DNA from: Aphelenchoides besseyi | Taxonomy: Eukaryota; Nematoda; Chromadorea; Rhabditida; Aphelenchoididae | Assembly (NCBI GenBank): GCA_024699855.1 | Contig: JAMPIQ010000001.1 | Span: 3,348,001-3,412,000 of the forward strand | Direction: 5' to 3' | DNA: 64,000 nucleotides | Part shown: piece by piece, positions 12,173 through 24,463 of the stretch | How the letters are laid out: the number at the start of each line of letters is the position of its first letter | How positions within the stretch are numbered: position 1 is the first letter of the stretch | Program-made: the position numbers and the translations under genes | Notes under the pieces: model-generated | Seen by the model: only the letters and a program-made list of their open reading frames with translations | The model's database searches: none | Told to the model about the DNA's origin: nothing

Positions 12173-13540
12173 AAAATCCGGATAGATGTCAAAGAACAAA
12201 AGCGTTTAGACAACTCGTGCAAACTGAACATCAAAGGTTGAGGGCGAAGGGATAGACGAACTGAAAAGAATAGATACAGTTTGCAAGTTGCACGTCGACT
12301 CAACGATACAGTGAACAAACGGAAGTCCTTTAGCCTCGATACCAAACCGGCAGAGTAAAAGACCGAAAAAAAGATAAAAGGTATTCGAATTCTTAAATAG
12401 TTTCGTTCTTTTTGTGCGTCAGACGAACGTGTGAAGAATAAAGAAAAGGGAAGGAAGAAATTCTGAAAATCTCAAAACGACGATTACATATAACGGCCGA
12501 GTAGAAGTAGTCGCGTGCGCACAGAGCGGTTATTACACTCCCGCCTACATTTGTATTTCGCATGATTCGACTAATACCCGATTTTGAGATGAGACCTCGA
12601 GACTTTTACTTAGAAGTCAAAAATCGCTGATGTCGACATTTTTTATTGATACCTCAAACTTCACGACCTTCCAATGCGAACAACGCCCATTCGAAGGTTG
12701 AAGATTAAGGAAATGTAACTGCCACGATATTGACTGTTGTTTCCCACTTTCAAATGGCGTTTCGGATTCGTAGCTCGACGTTATTTGAACAAATGAAGAC
12801 GATCTTCGACAAACCGGAAATTTGCGGGTGACCGAAACGGTCAGACGGTTTGGTTTTGGCACGGCACGACCGACATTCGTCGAATTTACGGCAACCAGCT
12901 AATTGGGTTACGTGCTGTGGAGAGATGCGGCGAAATTATTTGGACTTTGCGTTTGTTTTCTCTTCGGCATTCCAGTAGGTCGTTTTCTGTCGTTCAAGTC
13001 CACCGCGGCGTCGACGAAATGAAATGCCACCGTTTAATGCAAATTGATGGCCGAGCCAAAATGAGAACGAATAATTCAGTTGCTGTCAAATTACTCATCT
13101 ATCAAGGAACATGCAAATACCGTGGATTGTCAATTCTTGTTATTAATGTTATACGTAAATTTTGTTGTTCACTTGAATGCTACCAACTTTCTCTCCTAAA
13201 TGTGTTGAAACCAATTTCCGTAGATGAAGAAAAACGATTCGGTGACAAACAGAAATGTAGTTCTTAGACTAACGGTCGTCAGGGACGTGAAGAAACCTGT
13301 GCGAATAAGACCGAAAGTGTGTATGTGGTTGTCACGAAAAAACAGTTAGATGGCAACGGAACGTTAATTCATAGCTTAAATCGGACAACCGTTTTTTCAC
13401 TTCAGAGCTCGACTTCCGAGTTCTTAATTTAACAACCGAATCCCCACGTTTGATCGGTTTTGGCAACCTGAATTCGCCAATTCAATTAAACCGAACTTCA
13501 ATTCGATTACTTTACATAGTTCTCGGTTCACTTAAGTCAA
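12173..13540. promoter_or_regulatory. Divergent intergenic region, MOLO-1-like (-) / SAXO (+)
   Basis: About 1.37 kb between two divergent starts, so it should hold both promoters. I looked for exons on both strands: the frames at 12617-12862 (-) and 12917-13267 (+) lack splice-supported continuation and resemble nothing I know. No RNA gene or repeat was seen. Confidence 0.4.
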
Positions 13541-14834
13541 ATGTCACGTCAAGGATCTCACGCTTCGACTGGTTCGGAGAAGTGCATTTGCCAAATCTGC
13601 GAATGCGGGTAGTTGGAAAGGAAGCGGTCAAGTAACTTTCGTTGTTTCTAGTAATCACCGATGTCCACACGAGAATAACGGTCATTTAATTGGAACCGAT
13701 GGAGTGCCATTCGAAAGTACGGAATATGGCTCCAGATATGTTCAAAAAGATGCGCAACGACAACGTGCCGAAAGACCACTTCATACGAGTCTTGGACAAC
13801 AGGGAGAAATGGAGAAAAGTACCACACATTTAGGTAAACACAAGATCTTAGCAGAATGTTATTCGGATTTAGCTGATTATCAAGAATGGAGCGGAAATCG
13901 ACGTCCAACTGCATTTCGTCCAAGTAACAGTTACAGTGTAAGTAGATGAACACGAAACACAAGCAAACAATTTTAAGGGTCCGATTGGAGCGTTCAATGA
14001 TGAAACCACTCATCATAGTGATTTCACCGGTAAAAAGGGCGAATTCATTCGAGCAACACGACCGACATCAACCGATCGTCGTGACTATTCGGCTTTCGAT
14101 CATCAGACAACAAATCGAGTCGATTTTACGGGTAAAAATGCCGAACGAATGAGAGCATTACGACCCGAAAGCATCTTGTATCGATCCAACCAACCATTCA
14201 ACGAAACTACAATCCAACAACAAGATTATCGAGTCTTCGACGGAGTTCATCGCCAACGCACTTCTTATCGACCGGCCACAAGTCGTTACCTGAGCGACGC
14301 GCCCTTTGATGTAAATACTCACGGAATCAGATGTCGAAAGTAACTTTTTAGGCAACAACTGAAAATCGAGAGAAGTTCCGAGGACAAAAAGGTGAATTTA
14401 ATCGTGTCACAAGACCGGTTGTTGAAATCGAAAGGAACCCGGAGCCGTTGGATGGAAACACGACCTATCGACTGGGTTATACGCATAAACAAAGTTGTGA
14501 AACTCCTGTTTTTGTAATTGGATATTTTCAGCTGAAAAAGCACAAAATCAACGACCTCATGAAGAACGTGTGGCTCCAACTGAGAAGTTCGACGATGTCA
14601 CGACTCACAAAACCGATTTTCAAGAAAGAAATAAGGCAATAGAACCAAAGTGCCCCGCAGATGTTGCTCTAAATCACTTGTACGTTCCAATATATGAAAA
14701 TCAAGATCATCTTTTTATTTAGAAAACACTCTCGATTTCGCAACGTGGGCAAGAAAAACGGTCACTTGTTTTACAAAGAAACACTTCCAAGTGCCAACGC
14801 TCGGAATCGTGAGTTAACTCAAATTGTTGGTTGA
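13541..14834 (+). CDS. SAXO-type stabiliser of axonemal microtubules (FAM154-like)
   Basis: Seven exons (13541-13608, 13652-13833, 13873-13937, 13978-14310, 14352-14493, 14532-14679, 14723-14834) give 349 residues. The N-terminus has the SAXO signature of paired cysteines, KCICQICECG then HRCPH. The rest consists of Mn-type repeats, each with a T-T/x-Y/F core: TTHLADYQ, TTHHSDFTG, HQTTNRVDFTG, QQQDYRVF, NTTYRLGY, TTHKTDFQ. In vertebrates SAXO1/2 bind and stabilise microtubules of cilia, centrioles and flagella. Nematode sperm have no flagellum, so the likely site is sensory cilia (inference). Two introns of 39 bases were chosen because they alone keep both the frame and the repeat. An AATAAA lies at 14858-14863. 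Confidence 0.82.
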
Positions 14835-15239
14835 TCTCATCTGAATCGACTATGCTCAATAAATGTTTTCATAGAGATGGCAGTTTATTTGAAAAAACGT
14901 AATTGCAAAGGAAGTTAGAACGATCGATGTGAAACAGAATTCCAACAAGTGCGACAGCATTTTTGGCGAATTCGTTCTTCGTTACAACTAAAAGAATAAA
15001 AAAGTAAAGGCGTTAGAATTGAGTAGACATACGATGGAAAGAATGTGAGAATATTGCAGTACCTACTTCGGTCGATACAATCAGCTGCAACCGATAGGGC
15101 CGAGAGCTCTGCAATGAAGAAAAGTGAGAAACAAAGTTGGCAAGAAATTAGAGGTTATAAATGAAAGAACTCAAAGAACATAAAAGAAAACAGAAATAAG
15201 CGAACTCAATCAAATGAAAAGGTTTGAGACGAACGACTC
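14835..15239. other. Convergent 3' intergenic region, SAXO (+) / madd-4 (-)
   Basis: 405 bases between two convergent stops. It includes the AATAAA at 14858-14863 for the plus-strand gene. No exon or RNA gene was recognised. Confidence 0.45.
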
Positions 15240-18200
15240 TTAGAGCTTCTTCATCGTATTTAAACGACGAAGATTCGAAGGTAACGCCAAATTGTACTGT
15301 CTCCATCCACGCCACTGTTGCCAGTTATTAAATGGCTGAACAGCTAAATCGCGTGGAGGAGTTTGTTGCGGTAATTCAGTCGGTCGTTCGTCTTTTTGTT
15401 CTTCCAATCGACTGATCGAGTCATTACTTTGTGAATCCATGGGCCACAGTTTGCTCTCCGACGAGCATTCGGGAAGATCAGGTATAGAACACGACTTTAT
15501 GGCCGCCGGACGTAAACTGGGCTCACAGTTTCCACCGGCCGGTTTCTTCGTTCCGCGCCAAACGCATCTCAACAGTCGCATTTGAACGCCTGCAATTTCG
15601 ATAACTACGCATCCAATTTTCTCTTACCACCATCTCCACAATCTTTGCTACATTTTCCCCAAATGGAAGCCTTCCACTCGGCCGTGCAATTGACATTTGG
15701 ACACTCCTGAATTCACACGATTATTGATTAAAGCTAAAGAGTTGCTTTCCTTCTTGATTTTTGGTCTCGTTCGTCGATCACACAACGAGAAATCGGCCAT
15801 CGTGCCATTTGAGTACTGACAGCGAATTTCACGTCTTGCAACGCTTAAACCCTGTTGCATGCATCGAGAAATAGAACACTGAAAGAATCAAAATAATAAA
15901 ATTCCAACGGCTTTTCGTATTCAGACCTCCGTCCAATCTGTCGCCTTAAGTAATCGAAATTACAACAAGAATTTCACTTCAAACTTACCTCCCAATGTGG
16001 ACAGCCATTTGCATGACAAGTTTGTGTTGCCGGTGGTCTAACGATCCCAAACTGCAAATCAAACGAGTTCGATATTTCAGTTGTTCCACTTACTTGTTCA
16101 CATATTTCGTCGTCAACAAATGCGGTCGTTTGTTTGATTAAAATTCGACAACGCAACAGACGAATTTGTGTACCATCGGGTTCTCCGCATCGTGTTTGAG
16201 TGCAAAGGCTCCAATCACCACTCAAGAAGTCGACTTTCAGTTTTCCAGGCTCTCGAATGTCCCGCATTTCATCGAGTGCTCGTCGTTCACCAAGTCGAAT
16301 CAATGATTCGCGAATCTTCTAAACCGGCGTTCGTTACATTCGTTCTTCCGAAAATTACTTGTAGCAACTGAGCATCAACGTCGTTAGCAGAAGTTGGTTC
16401 GTCCACATCGTCAAGCTCATGAGTCGTCTCCAGGTTGTCTTTGATTTCCGATTTTCCAATTTCTCGCGGTTTAAATCGCAATCTCACACTTCCGGCCGGA
16501 CATTCGTATGTGCCGGCATCTTCTTGACGTGCATGGAAAATTCGAAGAGCACCGTTACTACTCACTTTAATGTGAGCTAAAAATTGGAAGGTTATCGTAG
16601 ATAACAAGTGTCCTTAATGATACCATTATTCTCGATTTGACGGCCATTTTTTGTCCACGTGATTCGATTACGAGCAAAATTACGCACCGGGCATTTCACT
16701 TTGATCGAACTGCAATGAACTCAATTGTGAATCATTTCTTCGTTGGCAATAAACAGGGGTTACAATATACACTTACGTTCCTTCATACAAATTTGCAGAA
16801 CCACCAATATTCAAAGTCAATTTTCGATGTTCTGGACGCGATTCGTAAACTGTTGATGGAGAATCGAAGCGACTACGTACTCGGTTATCGTCAGTTGCTG
16901 ATCGATCGGACAATTGAGCTAATGGTTCGGGTAACGCTCGTTCGCCGATCGTATTCGAGGTCTCGTAATGAAAATTTGGTTCGTTGTATTCACATACTCC
17001 CAAATTGCACAACTGCAGAGTTGGTGGTCGCGGAAGCCCGAGACATTGAATTGGTGGATTGAACGTTCGCAACATTCCGTTTCGATCTCTTTGCTCGCAC
17101 ACAATCTCTCGACGTTGTTCACCAGGACCACAACTTGTTGAACAACTAGTCCACTGACCGATTCTCCAGTTAACTTCACAATCCACTACTCCACATGCTT
17201 CTGTTTCGGTCGGTTTTTGTTCAGCACATTGAGCATCCGGCAAAATGAGTTGTGAATCAGTGGCGGTTTCCGGTGCGATTCGTTGAATACAACGAACATT
17301 CCGCGATCGAGAACCTCCACCGCACGAATGCGAACACTCAGACCATTGACTTGCAGACCATTGTGGAGCACATGGTTTGAGATTGCACGCTCGTGTGAGA
17401 TCGACTGGTCGAGGTTTAGAACGACAGTTGGACCAGGGAACGGCAATGTTTTGTACGATGTCCACGCATTTCAAAGTCGACTTCTGTTTTCCACCCAAAC
17501 ATTGAACTTCCTAAATAAACGAGTTTCTTCGTTTTCAATCTTTTTTCTATACTTGATCTCCAACTGAACATGGTCCCCAATCACCGTACTCCCAACGGTA
17601 TTGTGAGTTCGAGCCGCCTTTGCTTTTGGTTACCCCGATTTTGAAATCATTTTTAGTACAAGGCGCTAAATCGCATGGTTGAAATAACGTCGGTCGTTGT
17701 TGTCCGTCGCATTCAAAAGCTGGCAAATCGACTCGTTCGCCCGTAACACCGGTTCCAACGCAATGAACAATTCGTGTTCGGATGCCACCTGAGCCGCACG
17801 TCTTCGAACAATCACTCCATTGTCCAGGAACAAATCTAAAGCAGTTTGTTTCGTTATTCGATTGTTTGTTTCTGCATACCGAGGTTTCGATTTAATACTC
17901 GAGTCTCCATTCGAGAAGTAGTCTTTGGCTGCAAATCCCACTGACGAAGTGCTATCGTGTCCGAAGCCCTCACTTGACCAGTGGGAGAATGATGAGCCCT
18001 CGGCAAATCTAAATTGTTCTCATTATGATCATTCGCTTTCATTGTTTATTTTTAATTTGCTCTCAATTGGACGACTTTACGATGTACAACAAAGGGGCTT
18101 AAAGGTTACGATTGTTTGCGACAGTTTTTGATGAATTGCGCGTGCCAAACTGTGCGATTTGTTTGTCCAACTTGTCATGGCGATTAGTTTTGAAAAGAGG

Positions 18201-21071
18201 CGATAATTTGCCGCTGGCCATCTGCTTGAATGGTCCGATTCAAGACGTTGGACAACACAATGCAAAGGCTCATCCATGAGCATTTGCGGCATAAACGCGG
18301 TGCTTTCAAACGATGGATGACCTTTTTTAATAAAGAGCGAAAGCAGTTGCAGGGATTAAGATTTTGAAGCGCAGAACAAAAACCCTCGGTCTTCTGTACG
18401 ACGGAAATTGACGGTCCTTAACGGGCGGCCATTCCATTGGCCACTCTTCGAAGTTCAGATCTAGTGAAAACCTTGTGGTCAAGTTATTACGATTTAGTGG
18501 CTGAAAGCAACTTTCATTGCAGCAAAAGTCATTCAATCAAAGTAATAAGACTGAGCACCAAAAGGTTGTTGTTTATGCGATTTTGGTATCCGCATAACTT
18601 TACAAGCTCTTTTGTTGCCTTCACTCGATGTTTCCATTTCTTTTAATCGCATTAATCGGAGAACAGAAACAAAATAAACCACTGCGCAAACACGAGAATA
18701 GCAATAACATTATGAAAGCTGTTAGTTTTCAGCTTTTTAGTTATCGAAAACTTACGGATTCGATGGAAGATCGGCACAAGATAAATTAAAAGTTAAGATG
18801 AGGAAAAAGAAGATCACAGGTTGCATTTTGTGCCGGCAATTCATGGTGTCAATCGATCAAACTGCCATTTAGTTGTTGGAAAACCGATTGAGCTTAGACG
18901 ATTACGGTAATGACCAGTGCAAATGGGTTGCGGCAAAAGGTCAAAGAAATTGTCGAAAACGCGCGATAGTCGAGCGTTTTCATAAGAATGGGGGAGCAGA
19001 CGAGAAAGAGATGGAGAATCGAAGTGAAGGGGTTGGACCTCGACGGACTCGTTGTTTTGTGTGGACGCTTTTTGCTTCAACGTGTCCACTGGGAGTTTGA
19101 TTGGACGAAAAGTTTAGTTCAAGTTTTTGCACGGCATTAGAGCTTGCAAGAGCCTCTCAAGGAATCTCACAACAAAGAGAAATCGACATCGTACAATTCA
19201 AATCCATTGGGTCCAATAATCGAAACAAATCGAACACTTTTGACCCATAAACCCAATTGACTCACTTACCGATATGTGGTGTCAGATGTGGATGAGAAGT
19301 TGGAGCTTTCCGAGTTGTTCGAATCTATTCCATCTGTAGAAATCTAATCTCTCAACCCTACAATCTTTTACCTTTGTTCTTATAACATGCAATTTCAGTG
19401 GAACAGTGTTCGACAACCGGTGGTTTTGCTTCGGAATCACAAAACGAGTTTCCAAGTCGTCGTCCATTTTGACGGCATTCAACCTGCAAAGAACAAACTT
19501 TCACGTCAATTTAAAGTTGAATACCAATCGTCTTCTGATTCCTCGTCCACATTTCGCTGAGCACGACCCGAATTTTCCTGTTTTCCATTTCGGTTTCGGA
19601 CATTCGGATGAAACACATCGTCTAGTTGTTTCCGGTTTACGAACGTTCCAACAATATTGATCTTCAACTTTGCGTTCCTTAGATGTGCTTGATGCAGAGT
19701 CCGAGGTTTCAACGCAGAAAACCGGTCGAGTTTGCGTTCCTTCACACGAACATTTGGACCAAGGGCCATAGCGATATCTGAAAGCAACAAATGAAGCGTA
19801 TATTAATTGGATAATTAAAGGTTGGCGGTAAACTAGCAAAAGAGTTAGTAGGCAAAGAAATGCGAAGCTATTAGTTGATCACAGCAAACCGCCGGGTATC
19901 GGGAAACACAAAAGATGAGAAAGAAACAAAAAAAGCCGAAACTAATTCAAAAATTATACGCAAATCTACTTACTCATAATCTTGATATGAAAAAGAACTA
20001 AATAAACCCGAGATGATAAGAATGATGTTTTCGTTTGTGAGTGTAATCACTATTTTTAAATGCTGAACTTACTTTGTTGCACAAACTACCGAGCAGTTTC
20101 GAATTTCCGGTCGAGGTCGCACTTGATCGGCACACAAACGTTCGGGAACAATTCGATCAGTAGCAACATTGATACACACACTAATCGAGACTTGACGCGC
20201 TGAAACGAACTAGTTTGCTATCGTATTCAACTATTTTAACCATCAGATCCACACGTTCGATTGCAACTGCTGAATTGACCAGTTTGTCTCCAAGCAAACA
20301 GCTTCTTTGTACACGCTTTTCCGTCTCCTCCACAAATGCCGCATTGATCGAAAACCAATGAAGACCCGATTATTGAGTCGCAACCAACTGGCTGAAAAAA
20401 CGATTTCCAATTTGAATACTTACAATTAATACCAGACAACGACCGCCTAAACACGTTCCATTGCGTCCATCCGATCTCCGACATTCTGCTCCATCATCTG
20501 CCTGAGCTTGGATTTGAGGTACTGCATGATTCGACGACGCTTTGCAATGTACTGTGCACTAAATATCGAGCAAATTGCACTGTTTGGTAGTTTGCATTTA
20601 CACTGTCAACTTCCTGACTTGCTTTCCAAGCAACAAAATGCCATCGGGCTTGAAGCTGAGCACCTGCGCGATTGCATGCGACTTCAGCATCTGATTGACC
20701 AGTTGGGCATATTTTCGTTTGAGAATAAGTGGTAAAAGGCTGATGACCCGTTTGTGTTCCGCTACAAACCCGATACCGACTAGATGGTCCAGAGCATCGG
20801 AGATCCAAACACCTTCTCAATGCATACTCAACTCCATGTCCACACTTCAAATGGTTTCTCTTCATATTTTCTAATAAAGCAATCTTACTGTTTTTGAGCA
20901 TTTCGACCATTCGGACCAACTTGCAAATCCCAGAAACGAGTACGATTCATCATCCTCGATCTGTCTCTCCGTGCTTATCGTAATCGAAGACTAAATGAAA
21001 TTCTTTACTGAGCTCTACAATCGTAGACTTACAGGTATAGCAATCAGAACTATGAAGCTTGTAAATTTCAT
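15240..21071 (-). CDS. madd-4: MADD-4/punctin: secreted ADAMTS-like protein with thrombospondin repeats and an Ig domain
   Basis: Twenty-one exons from 21071 (signal peptide MKFTSFIVLIAIP) to a stop at 15240 give 1187 residues. Order: TSP1 repeat (WSEWSKCSKTCG), ADAMTS-type cysteine-rich block (CNRAG...CLGGRC...CGICGGDG), three TSP1 repeats, an acidic/serine linker, four TSP1 repeats (for example GQWSDCSKTCGSGG and SQWSECSHSCGGG), one C2-type Ig domain (EDAGTYECPAG) and three final TSP1 repeats. No metalloprotease is present. In C. elegans MADD-4 is secreted at neuromuscular junctions, where it positions acetylcholine and GABA receptors and guides muscle arms. Micro-exons of 18 (15927-15944) and 24 bases (19974-19997) are supported by frame and splice sites. 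One intron (15707-15749) lacks a GT donor: see findings. I do not see a PLAC domain. Confidence 0.88.
18756..18844 (-). CDS. madd-4: Alternative first exon of madd-4 (short isoform)
   Basis: Inside the unusually long madd-4 intron (18009-19269, about 1.26 kb against 40-50 bases elsewhere) the minus strand encodes a start and a clean signal peptide: a few polar residues, then MQPVIFFFLILTFNLSCA. A GTAAGT donor follows at 18755-18751 in phase 2, exactly the phase needed to splice into the exon ending at 18008 (FAEGSSFSHW). The product would lack the first four TSP1 repeats and the cysteine-rich block. C. elegans madd-4 makes long and short proteins from separate promoters, so 18845-19269 is the probable internal promoter. 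The match of signal peptide, donor and phase is seen directly; use in vivo is inferred. Confidence 0.8.
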
Positions 21072-22685
21072 TTACGAAATCAAAGACCGTCGCACAATCT
21101 CTTGACATCATCGATTATCTAATAAACTGTGCATTTCGTTCCAATGAACAGCGTTCGAAGTTTCTATTGGCCCACAGCTATCGTTTAGATCTCTTTTCCA
21201 AAACTGCAAAACCAGACGATTCAGTTTGTTGAGCTCGTGGTTGCAAATCGAAAAACGGTCAAATGTCCAAACAACAAAAACCAAATTTCAATTCTCACCG
21301 AAAAAAGGCGGGAATTCGTAAAAAACCGAGGATTTACCGTCGACTTTGCGTGTTGTCAAACAATAGTGGAGGTCATGCAGAAGATGACCCGAAAGACAAA
21401 AGCTTTTTTGTTGGTCCGTTATCCTCTCAACCAAAATGACTCAAGACGGTTGCTGAGAAAACGTGCGGGTATCTTCGCAATCTTGACTGGTCGTAAATTT
21501 ATTTTTGTACAAGAACAGACTGTTACTCAGATGACAAGTGAGGACTATAGGGGTTGAACGAAATTGTTTTGTACGAACAATCCGTTTTCCGTTCGCGCAT
21601 AATTACACAGTATAAAAAAACATCGGTCAAAAGTCATACGATCCGCCAAACCTCATGAACAAGACTCAAGGGAAAATGATGGACTAAGCCATCCAAACCC
21701 AATGCATCATTTCGTCGACAAAACCCAATAGCCGAGAGTGTAGTCGGCTATCCAAATCGAAGTTCTGCGGTCTTGTCGGTGGACGAGTTCAGTGGATTTT
21801 AAATTTGCCGTTTTGCCTCAAGTTCTGTTGTTCTCTTTGGAAATCGACCAAACGCCTTCCGTTTCCGTCCATCCCTTGAGAGAAGCGTTCTTTTCTCGTC
21901 GACCTTCTTCATCGGCTTATTGAGGAATTCAAGAAGAAAACGCAAACTTTTTTTATCGGTTTCAAGTAAAATACTCGAGTTAATCGATCAAAGTTTGTTC
22001 AAAACTGCGTGTCCAAAATGCTCGTTGGTCAATTCATAAGGAAATAAGCAAACTATGATTACGTTGACAAGTCTTTAAGGACCAAAATAGGAATACGATA
22101 GTGTGAATAACACCATTTATGTCAATTGGATTTTTACGTATTAAAAGACTTTCTGAGCCGTGTTTCGCTGAGATTCAATATGACGACAAGACGAACTTCA
22201 AATATGATGGCTCAGAAGATTTGATAGAATGGAATCAGCGGGACAGTAAGCGATACTTACGGAAGAATGTTACAAGTAAGAACACAATGATATCAACAAG
22301 AAAAGATGATTGATTTGTAAGTGGTCAAAGCGTAGAAGTGGATTCCGATTCGATGTCGAGGTTTATTCAATACAACGATCGTCAAGAATCCAAATCCCCT
22401 AATCGAATGCTTTATATGTCATTAGAAAACCATTTTTGTAACTGATATTTGGTTCTAATGCTTTAAAAATTTGAAGTCTAGACGCAGTTTTGATGTTTCA
22501 TTAACCATCTTGAATTATTAGAAGACATACTGAAAAGATTGAGATCACTGTTGGGAGAATTAGCGGTCGATAGACAAATCGATAAACGTCAATGCGCCAA
22601 CCAGAAAAAGAGCTGATGTGAGAATGTGGAAAATATTGCAATTTTGTTGGATTTTTGAAGTTTTAACTTCCATTTTTGTTGCCAG
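21072..22685. promoter_or_regulatory. Divergent intergenic region, madd-4 (-) / RPRD gene (+)
   Basis: 1.6 kb between two divergent starts, one of the longest gene-free stretches here, and presumably the promoter of the long madd-4 form. Frames at 21237-21557 and 22119-22313 (+) have no supporting splice sites or family resemblance. No RNA gene or repeat was seen. Confidence 0.4.
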
Positions 22686-24463
22686 ATGCCGATCAGCGCA
22701 GACGTGGTGCGCAGAAGACTGGAGAAAGTGAACAGCACATGCCCGTCAGTTCAATCCACCTCCAAATGGATTCTTGAGCTGAAGAACGATATTGATATAA
22801 TCACGAGAACTTGGTTTGAAGTATACCAACATGGTGACTAGTTGTTTTTTTTTATTCTAAACAAACGTGAATTTAGCATCGGATGAGCTTCGTATAGCTT
22901 TAATTTACGTCATGAATGATGCGGTTCAAACGGCAAAGCTGAAGAAGGATTCGAGCGTCTCCATTGCTTTTCATCCGTATGTTGTGAACGCAATTGCCTT
23001 GGCCAGTGACGATGTCAAAAAACCAATTAATCGATGTCTGGAGATCTTCCGAGAACGTCACATCTTTCCAAAACACGTTATTGACGAGATGCAAGCGGCA
23101 TTGGGTACGACCACTTTACCTGATAATAGAGTCAACAAATTGTTTAGATGGTGAGCAGTCAACGGAAACAGCAGAAGAGTTTTTGGATGACGGAACGGTA
23201 TTGGATCCCGATCTCTTTACCGAAAAACTAAGCAGCTATTCGAGTGCATGCAATGCGATTGACAAAGCGCGAACGATATTGGATTCGATCAATTTCGACG
23301 TCGATTTTGACGACAATCAAGTCAACAGTAAGCTCATTCCAATTGTAACAGTAATCCGTGTGTTCAGGTAGCAATGGACCTTCCAAATCAGAGAAGGAAG
23401 TTGACGTAATGATCGAGAAGTTGGAGACTTTCATTTCAAGCATTAAAACACAATGCACACGAACTACAAAAATGCATTTGTTGACTCGCAAAGCGATTTT
23501 TCACTATTCGACTCAACTGAAAGATGTTGGAGTTGTGCACGAGGCTTATGATCGTTTTTCGAAGGGAATCGAAGGGTCTTTATCGGTCTTGGAAACGATC
23601 GTTCGCACCTCTGTTCTACCCGGTCAATCATCTCTTGATGCTTCTTCGTCGAAAGATCGTGGAAACTCGTTAAATGAATCGGCCGAAGACGACATGGAAA
23701 TAGACGAAGAAGATAAACCAGGTAAACAACTACGAATTCAAACTTTTTATTTGGGTCTTATTTTAGCAAACAGTAACGCCAAATCTTCTTTTGTAGCGCC
23801 AAAAGATTATGTACCATCACTTAATTACAGTCCGACAAAAATATATCAGGTAAGTTGAACTATTTGTTTCAATCGACTGGATTCTATTTTATAGCCTTCT
23901 TCAAGTGTTTCAAATAACGAGGCCGATCCGCGCAGAGCTCGATTATTGGCCTCCAATATTCCACAAGTTCCAACCAATATACCTCCTGGTGTAGCTCTAC
24001 CAAGTTTTCTGTCTCAGCCTCCACCTTCAATCGTTTATCCGATGTTCGACCCAACAGCTCCACCGCCACATATAGTAAGTTTCAAATGACTTAAATCGGT
24101 AAATTTATTCTTAAGGACGCTGCTCTTCAAATTCAAAACGTTACGAACGATATGGATTTACGAAAGTTGGATATCAATTATCATAACTACAACGTCCCTT
24201 TAAACGAAGTACAACAACCATATGGCTCGCAGTTTTACGTGCCACAAAATCAATATTCGCCCAAAAAGAAGTTCAGTAATTCATTTCCTCGCTCATCCCC
24301 AACTCATCACAAACATCACTCTTCAGATTCTCGATCTCATCGTAATGACAAACACTCTCGAGAAGGTCGATTTCACGACAACTCACGAACTCGAAAATCG
24401 TCCGACGAACCTCATCGTCATGATGAGCGTTGGAGCGCTTCGAAACGTTTCCGTAAATCTTGA
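22686..24463 (+). CDS. RPRD-type protein: RNA polymerase II CTD-interacting domain (CID) plus coiled coil
   Basis: Seven exons (22686-22833, 22877-23104, 23148-23327, 23368-23721, 23767-23849, 23895-24074, 24116-24463) give 506 residues. Residues 1-130 form a CID: VVRRRLEKVNSTCPSVQSTSKW, then LRIALIYVMNDAVQTAK (the LxLxNDVxQ helix) and VIDEMQAAL. A helical segment follows (VDVMIEKLETFISSIK onward, the CREPT-type region), then an acidic patch, a proline-rich stretch (PTAPPPH) and a C-terminal tail rich in histidine, serine and arginine (SSDSRSHRNDKHSRE). RPRD1/2 proteins bind the phosphorylated CTD and help recruit phosphatases during transcription; in C. elegans the CIDS proteins fill this place. 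The start at 22686 follows directly on CCAG. The RPRD2/CIDS subgroup is likely but not proved. Confidence 0.82.

Noticed and set aside
13834..13851. 18-base intron in the SAXO gene ending at the first TAG
   Set aside because: Too short to splice; the 39-base version ending at 13872 keeps the frame and the repeat motif.
16637..17062. 141-codon plus-strand open frame
   Set aside because: Antisense to the madd-4 TSP1/Ig exons; no splice or family support.
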